A stretch of 58,878 nucleotides of DNA from Methylobacterium oryzihabitans (GTDB lineage Bacteria; Pseudomonadota; Alphaproteobacteria; Rhizobiales; Beijerinckiaceae): the NCBI RefSeq assembly GCF_004004555.2, contig NZ_SACP01000037.1, forward strand, positions 1-58,878, read 5' to 3'. Below, piece by piece: positions 9,247-17,333 of this stretch. Each line of letters opens with the position of its first letter. Positions within the stretch are counted from its first letter, which is position 1. The notes below the pieces were generated by a model that saw only the letters and a program-made list of their open reading frames with translations, searched no databases and was not told the origin of the DNA. Position numbers and translations under genes: made by a program.

Positions 9247-10697
9247 CGGGCCAGCGCCTCAGCCAGAATCGCCTTCAACTGATCCCGGTAGCCCGCCGTC
9301 TTGGCCTCGGCACGGGCGAGACTGGCCAGCAACGCCTCGGGATCGCCCTGGTCCTCGGCCTCTGCATGCGGATTCTTGAAGTCGAGATTGTACCCCCGCG
9401 CCTTCACCTCATCGATCGGGACGCGCCACGCCCGTTCCGTCTCCACGCGCCCCTCGCGCGCCGTCCCGCCCCACCAGTCGAGGCAGCCCTGGAAATGCTC
9501 CAGCCGGATCGGCTTCGTCATCGAATAGGCCTTCTGGCCCGCGGGCACCCGGTGCTCGTAGAACCACGTCTCGGTCGTCGGCCGACCCTTCTCGAAGAAC
9601 AGCAGGTTGGTGCCGATCGAGGCGTAGGGCCTGAACACCGAGTTCGGCAGGCGGACGATGGTGTGGAGGTCGCATTCCTCCATCAGGTGTTCCTTCAGCC
9701 GGGTCTTGATGCCCTCGCCGAACAGCGTTCCGTCCGGCAGCACCACGGCGGCGCGGCCCTTGTCCTTCAGGAGCCGCACGATCAGCGCGAGGAAGAGGTC
9801 GGCGGTCTCCTTGGTGCGGAAGGTCGGGAAATTGTCCTCGATGCCGTCCTCCTCCCGGCCGCCGAAGGGCGGGTTGGTGACGACGATGTCGACGCGCTCG
9901 CTCTTGCCCCAGGCGATCAGCGGGCGGGCCAGCGTGTTGTCGTGGCGCACGAAGCTCGGATCCTCGATGCCGTGCAGCAGCATGTTGGTGACGCAGAGCA
10001 TGTGCGGCAGTTGCTTCTTCTCCACCGCCCGCAAGGCGCCCTGCATCCGCTCGCGCTGCCTGGGCGTGCGGACGTACGACGTCTCCATGTGCTTGATCGC
10101 GCAGGTCAGGAACCCGCCGGTGCCGCAGGCCGGATCGAACAGGGTTTCGCCCGGATGCGGGTCGATGCGATCGACCATGAAGGCGGTGACGGCCCGCGGC
10201 GTGTAGAACTCGCCGGCATTGCCGGCCGATTGCAGGTCGTTCAGCAATTGCTCGTAGAACTCGCCGAAGTGGCGGCGCTCGTCGAGGTCGTTGAAATCGA
10301 TCTGGTTGATCTTGTTGACCACCTGGCGCAGCAGCTGGCCGGACTTCATGTAGTTGTAGGCATCCTCGAACACGTCGCGCACGACGCGGCGGCGGTCACC
10401 CGGCAGCCCGGTGAGCTTCAAGCCCTTGAGCGTCGGGAACAGCGCGTCGTTGACGAAGTCGAGCAGCGTCTGCCCGGTGATGCCCTCGGGGTCCGCCGCC
10501 CAGTTGCGCCACTGGAAGCGGTGCGGAAGCGGCGACTGGTAGCCGGGCTTCGTCAGTTCCAGTTCCTGGTCCTGGTCGTCGATGATCTTGAGGAAGAACA
10601 GCCAGGTGAGCTGGCTGATGCGCTGCGCATCGCCGTCGACCCCCACGTCCTGACGCATGATGTCCTGGATCGACTTGACGGTGGTGCGGACGATCAT
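9243..10697 (-). CDS. hsdM: Type I restriction-modification DNA methyltransferase HsdM
   Basis: This N6-adenine methyltransferase subunit modifies host sites and forms the core of the restriction complex. The 484 residues include the N-terminal helical HsdM domain (about 1-130). The S-adenosylmethionine motif DPACGTGGFL is near residue 186 and the catalytic NPPFGG near 271, the order of gamma-class enzymes. The C-terminal tail is helical and would contact HsdS. The start lies 3 bases after the hsdR stop, and the stop overlaps hsdS, so all three subunits are one transcription unit. All key residues are present, so it is probably active. Confidence 0.96.
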   Translation of the reverse strand: MIVRTTVKSIQDIMRQDVGVDGDAQRISQLTWLFFLKIIDDQDQELELTKPGYQSPLPHRFQWRNWAADPEGITGQTLLDFVNDALFPTLKGLKLTGLPGDRRRVVRDVFEDAYNYMKSGQLLRQVVNKINQIDFNDLDERRHFGEFYEQLLNDLQSAGNAGEFYTPRAVTAFMVDRIDPHPGETLFDPACGTGGFLTCAIKHMETSYVRTPRQRERMQGALRAVEKKQLPHMLCVTNMLLHGIEDPSFVRHDNTLARPLIAWGKSERVDIVVTNPPFGGREEDGIEDNFPTFRTKETADLFLALIVRLLKDKGRAAVVLPDGTLFGEGIKTRLKEHLMEECDLHTIVRLPNSVFRPYASIGTNLLFFEKGRPTTETWFYEHRVPAGQKAYSMTKPIRLEHFQGCLDWWGGTAREGRVETERAWRVPIDEVKARGYNLDFKNPHAEAEDQGDPEALLASLARAEAKTAGYRDQLKAILAEALAR

Positions 10698-10700
10698 GTC

Positions 10701-13151
10701 TCAAGCGGTCTCCTGGTAGAGGGCGTCTTGGTAGAGGGCATCCTGGATCGCATGCGCGGCTTGCTCGAAGCCCGCCTTGTCGCCGAACGCCTTCACGAGT
10801 TGCACCACGCTGCCCATCGCGGTGAACGGCTGCACCCTCAGCACGTTGGTGTCGTCGAGGGTGAGCACGCCTTCGTCGCGGTACTTGTCCAGCAGCGCGT
10901 CGAGGACGGCGCGGGCCTTCGGGCCGTATTGCGTGAACACGTCGCGCTTCCGGACGGTCTCGGCCCGCTCGCGGCGCGTGAGCGGCTTGCGGTCGAAGGC
11001 GACGTGGCAGATCAGATCGAACGGATCGAGGTCCGTCTGGCCCAGCTCCCCGGCGATCACGTCGAGCGCCAGACCCTCGGCTTCGAGTTCCTCGAGGATC
11101 GCCTGCTTGCGCTCCGCCGACTTCCAGCGCTTGAGGAAGTCGTCGAGGCTCGCGAACCGCTTCAGCAGCGCCGCCTTGGTGAAGTCGCGCAGGGATTCGG
11201 TGACGAGCCGGCCGGCCTCGTCGAGATACTCGACCCGCTCGGCCACGATCCGCGCCCCGACGCCGTCGACGTAGACCTTGCGGGTCGGGGTGCCGGACGT
11301 TTGCGGTCCGCCCGGCTGGTCGACGATGGTCTCGTCCGGGGGCAGCTCGAACGGCGCCTGCTCGCCCTCTTCGAGCCCGTCGGGCGGGACGATCGGGTCG
11401 TCCTCGCCGGGCGCGTAGATCTGCACCGGCTCGCCGTCGAAATCCGGGTCGGCGAAATGGCCGGTTGCGCCGCGGAAGTCGATCAGCGTGAAGAAGAATT
11501 TTTTGGTGTCCTCATGCACCCGGGTGCCGCGCCCGACGATCTGCTTGAACTCGGTCATCGAACCGACCGCGCGGTCGAGGACGATCAGCCGGCAGGTCTG
11601 GGCGTCGACGCCGGTCGAGAGCAGCCGCGAGGTCGTGACGAGCACGGGGTAGCGCGATTCCGGGTCGATGAAGTTGCCGAGCTGATCCTGGCCCTCCTTG
11701 TCGCTGCCGGTGATGCGCATGACGTAGCGCAGGTTCTCGGCCACCAGATCGGCGTTCTCGTTGACGAGGGCTTGGCGCATGCGTGCGGCGTGCTCCTCGT
11801 CGACGCAGAACACGATGGTCTTCTGGAAGCGGTCGCCGCTCTCCTTGAGGAACTCGGTGATCTTCCTGGCGGTCAGCACCGTGCGGTCGTCGAGGACGAG
11901 GACCCGGTCGAAATCCTTGGTGTTGTAGATGCGGTCCTCGACCTCGTTGCCGTCGCGGTCGCGCTGCCCGATCGCCGGGCGATAGCCCTCGACGTCGCGG
12001 TCGATATGGACCTTCACCACCTTGTAGGGCGCCAGGAACCCGTCGCTGATGCCTTGCTTCAGCGAGTAGGTGAAGACCGGCTCGCCGAAATAGTCGATGT
12101 TGGACACATACCTGGTCTCCTTCGGCGTCGCCGTTAGGCCGACCTGCGTGGCGCCGGAGAAATGCGTCAGGATCTCCCGCCAGGCCGAATCCTCGGCCGC
12201 GCTGCCCCGGTGGCACTCGTCGATGACGATCAGGTCGAAGAAGCCCGGCGAGAATTCCTTGTAGAGCTTCTGCCGCTCCTCCGGGCCGGTGATGGCCTGA
12301 TAGAGCCCGAGATAGACCTCGAAGGACGGGTCGATCCGCCGCTTCCGGTCGAGGGCGAGGGTGAGGTCGACCGCGGTGCCGTCCTGCCGCTCGATGGTCT
12401 TCGCGCTCGTCGAGAGCTTGGCCATCTTTCCGCCGAATGGACGGAAGTCGTTGACCATCGTCTGGTCGATCAGGACGTTGCGGTCGGCGAGGAACAGGAT
12501 GCGCTTCCTGCGGCCCGCCTTCCACAACCGCCAGATGATCTGGAACGCCGTGTAGGTCTTGCCGGTGCCGGTCGCCATGACCAGCAGCACGCGGTCGCAG
12601 CCCTTGGCGATCGCCTCGATCGCGGCGTTGACGGCATTGACCTGATAGTAGCGGGGCGTCTTGCCGCTGCCGTCGTCGAAATAGTCCTGGAGCACGATCT
12701 CCTCGGCCTCGGCGTCGAGGCCCTTCCAGGCGCGGTAGCGCGCCCACAGCTCGGCCGGCGACGGGAAGGCGTCGAGCCCGAGATGGGACTCGTTCAGAGC
12801 GCTCTGCCCGGTCCGGTCGTGGAACACGAAGCCGTCGCCGTTCGACGAGAAGACGAAGGGGACGTCGAGCGTCGCCGCGTAGCCGAGGCCCTGCTGCAGG
12901 CCGTCGCCGACGTGATGCTTGTTGTCCTTGGCCTCGATCAGCGCGATCGGGAGGTTCTGTTTGTAGTAGAGGACGATGTCCGCCTTCTTGGCGGTGCCCC
13001 GCGTTACCAGCTTGCCGCGAACGATGATCCGGCCCTTGGTAAAATATACCTCTTCCCGGATCTGAGACATCCCGTCCCAGCCGGCGCTCCTGATCGCTGG
13101 AAGGATGAATTTCGTGCAGATATCGCGCTCGGTAAGGCCCTTCTTATCCAT
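10701..13151 (-). CDS. hsdR: Type I restriction endonuclease subunit HsdR
   Basis: HsdR translocates and cuts unmodified DNA. With the start at 13151 (MDKKGLTERDICTKF, a common HsdR opening) the protein has 816 residues. The frame stays open to a possible start at 13340, which would add 63 unconserved-looking residues. Seen: an HSDR_N nuclease core with Asp58 and Glu73-Ala-Lys75, then a SF2 motor with MATGTGKTYT (about 193) and IDECHRG (about 309). The helicase C lobe has VGRGTRVHED, followed by a C-terminal helical EcoEI-like region. First gene of hsdRMS; transcribed away from the nuclease-helicase gene. A GAGAGG tract about 13 bases before the ATG is a weak ribosome site. Confidence 0.94.
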   Translation of the reverse strand: MDKKGLTERDICTKFILPAIRSAGWDGMSQIREEVYFTKGRIIVRGKLVTRGTAKKADIVLYYKQNLPIALIEAKDNKHHVGDGLQQGLGYAATLDVPFVFSSNGDGFVFHDRTGQSALNESHLGLDAFPSPAELWARYRAWKGLDAEAEEIVLQDYFDDGSGKTPRYYQVNAVNAAIEAIAKGCDRVLLVMATGTGKTYTAFQIIWRLWKAGRRKRILFLADRNVLIDQTMVNDFRPFGGKMAKLSTSAKTIERQDGTAVDLTLALDRKRRIDPSFEVYLGLYQAITGPEERQKLYKEFSPGFFDLIVIDECHRGSAAEDSAWREILTHFSGATQVGLTATPKETRYVSNIDYFGEPVFTYSLKQGISDGFLAPYKVVKVHIDRDVEGYRPAIGQRDRDGNEVEDRIYNTKDFDRVLVLDDRTVLTARKITEFLKESGDRFQKTIVFCVDEEHAARMRQALVNENADLVAENLRYVMRITGSDKEGQDQLGNFIDPESRYPVLVTTSRLLSTGVDAQTCRLIVLDRAVGSMTEFKQIVGRGTRVHEDTKKFFFTLIDFRGATGHFADPDFDGEPVQIYAPGEDDPIVPPDGLEEGEQAPFELPPDETIVDQPGGPQTSGTPTRKVYVDGVGARIVAERVEYLDEAGRLVTESLRDFTKAALLKRFASLDDFLKRWKSAERKQAILEELEAEGLALDVIAGELGQTDLDPFDLICHVAFDRKPLTRRERAETVRKRDVFTQYGPKARAVLDALLDKYRDEGVLTLDDTNVLRVQPFTAMGSVVQLVKAFGDKAGFEQAAHAIQDALYQDALYQETA

Positions 13152-13660
13152 CGGTGGAGCAAGCCTCTCGCGCGATCGTGCCCTGCCATTTGTCTCACGG
13201 CCTGTACGATTGAAGGCTGCTGGCTCCCACTTCGGGGACTGGGCGGCCTCACTTTGCACCACGACCGCCGTTTCCGCCACTGTTAACCGTTCTTTGTAAA
13301 CTTGAACGATAGTCGTGTCGCTGTTGTCTATGGCTTGCACGCAACACTCGAACCCGCATCACGCAAATCGCCCTGTCGTGGCGCACAAATGACTGACCGG
13401 CCCGCAAGGCGGCTCCACGTCCACGCAGCGCCGCATCAAGCCAGAATAGACCATAGGCCGGGCCCGGGCAGAGCGTCTCGAACGGCCCTCGTTGGCCGAG
13501 GCGGGCGTCCCGGGAATGCGGCCATGGCCGTTCGCTCGCGTCACCGAGGGAGGCCGCCCGCGCGGTCCTGTGAGGCCGTCCGGCAACACTCCATGGCAGA
13601 AGAGTTGTGCATCCCCGGCGACAGGTTGCGGAGCCGGGGCGAGGGCTTCAGCCTGGGGAG
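13152..13660. other. Divergent intergenic region between hsdR and the nuclease-helicase gene
   Basis: About 0.5 kb separates the two divergently transcribed defence genes. It should contain both promoters, but no clear -35/-10 pair, RNA gene or operator stands out. The hsdR frame remains open through 13340, so part of it may be coding. A short stretch near 13285-13320 is richer in A/T than its surroundings and would suit an hsdR promoter. Confidence 0.4.
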
Positions 13661-16600
13661 ATGACGGGCCGTCATGCCCAGGCCGATCCCCTGATGTTCC
13701 AGCCGCCCCTCGTCGATCCTGCCCAGGACCCGATTCATCTCTCGTCGAGCCTGGCCACGGCCTTTCTCGGCTGCCCGGCCTCGGCCGCCTGGACGATTGA
13801 GGCGCGGCGCGGGCAGCGGCCCTTTCTCGACGGCTGCGAGGATCCGCACGGTGACCTGATCGCCCGCAAGGGCCGGGCGCACGAGGCGGCTTGCGCGGCG
13901 TTCCTGCATGCCCAGCACGGCCCGCCGGTCACGATCCCGCACGGCCCTCACCGCGCCCGCTCCGAGGCGACCCGAGCCGCGATGGACCGGGGGGTGCCGC
14001 TCATCCACCGCGGCACGCTCGCCTCCGATCTCTGGCTCGGCCATGCCGGCTTCCTGGTGCGGGTCGAGGAGCCGTGCCCGAGCTGGGCATGGTCCTACGA
14101 GCCCTGGGACGCTAAGCTCGCCCGCCATGCGCGGCCCGAGCACCTGTTCCAGCTCGCGATCCACGGTGATCTCCTCGCGGGTCCACAGGGACGCCCGGCG
14201 CAACGGGGCGTCCTGATGCTGGCGACTGGTACGGAAGGCCCGGACCATCGCGCCCTGCCGTTCGCCCTCGACGAGGTGCGCTACTACGTCCGGCGCGCGG
14301 CCGGGCGCCTCGAAGCCTTCGCCGCCGAGCTGCCGGGCGATCTGACGCCCGATCCCTGTGGCCATTGCGACGCCTGCGCTTGGCTGCCGGACTGCGAGGT
14401 GCGCTGGGACGAGGCGGATCACCTCTGCCGCGTGGCCGATCTGACGAAACGGCAGACGGCACGGTTGAAGGCGGCGGGCGTCTCGACCCTGGCAATGCTG
14501 GCCGCGCTCGACACCTCCGTGCCGGGCATCGGCGGCCAGACGCTCGCCCGCCTGACGCAGCAGGCCCGCCTCCAGATTGCGAGTGCCGCCTCGGGCGAGG
14601 GGAGCTACGAACGCCTGACGCCCGCCCCGGGCCTCGGCTTCGACCGCCTGCCCCGGCCGGACCCGGGCGACTTGTTCTTCGATTTCGAGGGCGACCCGAT
14701 GCATCCGGGCGGCCTGGAATACCTGTGCGGCGTCCTGTGGCGGGCCGGGCAGGGAGACGGGGAGGGTGATCCGATCCCCGGACACCCGGACCTGCGGTTC
14801 GTCGCCTTCTGGGCTCACGACCGGGCCGAGGAGCGGGTCGCCTTCGCGGCGCTCATGGACTTCCTGAGCCGGCGTCTCGCCGCCTCGCCCCACGCCCATC
14901 TCTACCACTACGCGCCCTACGAGAAGACCGCCCTGCGCCGCCTCGCCTCGCTGCACGGTATCCGGGAGGCCGAGGTCGACGACCTCCTGCGCCAGGGGCG
15001 GATGGTCGATCTCTACCGGGTCGTGCGCGAGGGCCTCCGGATCGGCGAGCGGGGCTACTCGATCAAGAAGCTCGAACGCTTCTACATGCCGGCCCGCACG
15101 ACGCAGGTGACGTCCGGCGGCGCCAGCACCGTGGTCTGGGACCTCTACCAGCGCTCGCGCGATCCCGGCCTGCGCGACGAGATCCGCGACTACAACCGGG
15201 ACGATTGTCTCTCGACGCTGCTGCTGCGGGACTGGCTCGAGGCCGTGGCCGGCCCCGGCCGTCCCCGGGCCGCAGCGCCGATGCCGGTGCCGTCCGCACC
15301 CGAGACCGACAGGGAGCGGTCGGCGCGTCAGGCGCGCGAAGCCCGGATCCTGAGCCAGGCCGCCCTCGTCGCGCGCCTGACGGAGGATCCAGCGCATCCA
15401 GACGCAGCGGCGCGGCAGCTCGCGGCCGACCTCGTCGGCTTTCACGATCGCGAGGCGAAGCCCGGCTGGTGGGCGTTCTTCGATCGCCAGGAGCGCGATG
15501 CCGACGAGCACGTCGAGGACGACGAGTGCCTCGGCGCCTGCGCGGCCGCGGGAAAAGACTGGATCGGGCAGGAGAAGGGCAGCCTCACCTTCCGCTTCGA
15601 CTACCCCGCGCAGGAGACCAAGCTGCGCGTCGGCGACGCAGTCTACATGGCCGCCACGGGCGAACCGGCCGGCACCATCATGGCTCTCGACGAGGGTGCG
15701 CGACGAGTCACCCTCAAGCGCGGCAAGGTGAAGGGCCCGCTGCCCGACGCCCTCAGCCTGATGCCGGGCGGCCCCATCGACAGCGCCGTCCTGCGCGACG
15801 CGATCCACGACGTCGGCACCGACCTGGCCAGTGGGGGAACCGCGTTCCCGCACATCCGCGCGCTGCTCCGGCGGGATCCGCCGCGGCTCACGGGCCGGGC
15901 GCCCGGCGCGCCGATGATCGCTCTCGAGGATCAGGCCGATCCCGGCCGGTTGCTCCAGGCGGCGATCCGAGCCGTCTGCGCCCTCGATCGCTCGTGGCTC
16001 GTCATCCAGGGACCGCCGGGCGCCGGCAAGACCTACACGATCTCGCACCTCATCGCCGCGCTGGTCGCGGCCGGCCGCACAGTCGGCATCGCCTCGAACA
16101 GCCACAAGGCGATCGACAACGTCCTCCACGCGGTCGAGACACGGCTGCACGAGCAGGGTACGCCACTCAAGGTCGTCGGCCAGAAGAAGGACGGGGGCGG
16201 AGACCGCTTCGAGGGGCGCGGCTACATGGTCAGCGAGACCAGGAACGAGGCGCTCGACCCTGGCATCGCGGTCATCGGCGGCACGGCCTGGGTGTTCGCC
16301 CGGCCCGAGCTGCGCGCAAGCCGCGACGTGCTCTTCGTTGACGAGGCCGGTCAAGTCTCGCTCGCCAACCTCGTCGCCATGGCGGCGGGGGCGCAGGCGG
16401 TGGTTCTCGTCGGCGACCAGATGCAGCTCGCCCAGCCCATCCAAGGCACGCATCCGGGCGACAGCGGCGTCTCGGCGCTCGACCATCTGCTGCAGGGGCA
16501 GGCCGTGGTGCCGGCGGCGCACGGGATTTTCCTGTCGCGGACCTGGCGCATGCACCCGACGCTCTGCGCCTTCGTCAGCGCGGCGATCTACGAGGGGCGC

Positions 16601-17251
16601 CTGGAGGCCGAGGCGGGATGCGCGCGCCAGCGGCTCGTCCTTGGCGCTGACGCGCACCCGGCGCTCAAGCCCGCCGGCCTCGCCTTCCAGGCGGTCGCGC
16701 ATGCCGGATGCCGGCAGAGGTCGGAGGAGGAGGCGCACACGACGCGCGAGATCCTGGAGAGCCTTCTCGGGCAGGAGGTCTTGGATCGGCACGGACGGCG
16801 GCGCGCCGTGACTCTCGACGACGTGCTGGTCGTCGCCCCCTACAACCTGCAGGTCAATCTGCTGCGCGACTCGCTTCCTGAAGGGGCTCGGGTCGGCACC
16901 GTCGACAAGTTCCAGGGGCAGGAGGCCGAGGTCGTGATCGTCTCGATGACGACCTCGGGCGCCGAGGAGATGCCGCGCGACGCCGCCTTCCTGCTCTCCC
17001 GTAACCGCCTCAACGTCGCCATCAGCCGGGCACGGTGCCTGGCGGTGCTGGTCGCCTCCTCGGGGCTCCTCGATCTCGTGGCGGGGAGTATCGAGGAGAT
17101 GCGGCTGGCGAACCTGTTCTGCTGGGCCGAGTCCTATTCGGCGAACCGAGAGGCTGATGAGCTGCACCCATTCGCCCAAAATATGATGATGTTCGCTACT
17201 AGGCAGTCTGACCATGATCTCGAAAAATCATACTTGATTCGGGCAAATTAA
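13661..17251 (+). CDS. RecB-like nuclease / RNase H-like / SF1 helicase fusion protein
   Basis: This 1,196-residue protein resembles TM0106-type RecB-like nucleases fused to a Dna2/UPF1-like helicase. Order seen: an N-terminal nuclease half ending in CGHCDACAWLPDC, which with an early FLGCP cysteine could hold an iron-sulfur cluster as in Cas4/AddB nucleases. An RNase H-like exonuclease module follows, with DLFFDFEGDP (about 338), YHYAPYEKT and YNRDDCLST. A linker leads to the helicase: QGPPGAGKTYT (about 783), FVDEAGQVS (about 892) and TVDKFQGQEAE (about 1,080). GGGGAG abuts the ATG at 13661; starts at 13607 and 13694 are alternatives. It sits between two restriction systems, so a role in degrading foreign DNA is likely but inferred. 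Confidence 0.82.
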   Translation: MTGRHAQADPLMFQPPLVDPAQDPIHLSSSLATAFLGCPASAAWTIEARRGQRPFLDGCEDPHGDLIARKGRAHEAACAAFLHAQHGPPVTIPHGPHRARSEATRAAMDRGVPLIHRGTLASDLWLGHAGFLVRVEEPCPSWAWSYEPWDAKLARHARPEHLFQLAIHGDLLAGPQGRPAQRGVLMLATGTEGPDHRALPFALDEVRYYVRRAAGRLEAFAAELPGDLTPDPCGHCDACAWLPDCEVRWDEADHLCRVADLTKRQTARLKAAGVSTLAMLAALDTSVPGIGGQTLARLTQQARLQIASAASGEGSYERLTPAPGLGFDRLPRPDPGDLFFDFEGDPMHPGGLEYLCGVLWRAGQGDGEGDPIPGHPDLRFVAFWAHDRAEERVAFAALMDFLSRRLAASPHAHLYHYAPYEKTALRRLASLHGIREAEVDDLLRQGRMVDLYRVVREGLRIGERGYSIKKLERFYMPARTTQVTSGGASTVVWDLYQRSRDPGLRDEIRDYNRDDCLSTLLLRDWLEAVAGPGRPRAAAPMPVPSAPETDRERSARQAREARILSQAALVARLTEDPAHPDAAARQLAADLVGFHDREAKPGWWAFFDRQERDADEHVEDDECLGACAAAGKDWIGQEKGSLTFRFDYPAQETKLRVGDAVYMAATGEPAGTIMALDEGARRVTLKRGKVKGPLPDALSLMPGGPIDSAVLRDAIHDVGTDLASGGTAFPHIRALLRRDPPRLTGRAPGAPMIALEDQADPGRLLQAAIRAVCALDRSWLVIQGPPGAGKTYTISHLIAALVAAGRTVGIASNSHKAIDNVLHAVETRLHEQGTPLKVVGQKKDGGGDRFEGRGYMVSETRNEALDPGIAVIGGTAWVFARPELRASRDVLFVDEAGQVSLANLVAMAAGAQAVVLVGDQMQLAQPIQGTHPGDSGVSALDHLLQGQAVVPAAHGIFLSRTWRMHPTLCAFVSAAIYEGRLEAEAGCARQRLVLGADAHPALKPAGLAFQAVAHAGCRQRSEEEAHTTREILESLLGQEVLDRHGRRRAVTLDDVLVVAPYNLQVNLLRDSLPEGARVGTVDKFQGQEAEVVIVSMTTSGAEEMPRDAAFLLSRNRLNVAISRARCLAVLVASSGLLDLVAGSIEEMRLANLFCWAESYSANREADELHPFAQNMMMFATRQSDHDLEKSYLIRAN

Positions 17252-17333
17252 AATCAAATACTAATATTTATTGGTTACTTTTGGTCATTTATAGGTAAAT
17301 AATTCACCCTTATGTGAAGGAGGCGATTTGCTG
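17252..17333 (+). promoter_or_regulatory. AT-rich leader and strong ribosome site of mcrBC
   Basis: The 80 bases before mcrB are strikingly AT-rich for this contig, a likely promoter. AAGGAGG at 17317-17323 is an almost perfect Shine-Dalgarno sequence. It lies 4 bases before a TTG (17328) and 10 before an in-frame ATG (17334), so either could start McrB. No unambiguous -35/-10 pair was found. Confidence 0.5.

Noticed and set aside
9006..12137. Plus-strand open frame of 1,043 codons
   Set aside because: Antisense to hsdM and hsdR, which have full catalytic motifs; high GC keeps the opposite frame open.
13152..13340. 63-residue extension of HsdR
   Set aside because: The extension lacks the conserved HsdR start, and MDKKGLTERD at 13151 is the usual opening; kept only as an alternative.
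13541..17215. Very long minus-strand open frame (1,224 codons)
   Set aside because: It is the antisense shadow of the nuclease-helicase gene, whose plus-strand product has clear motifs; the antisense protein is Arg/Gly/His-rich with none.
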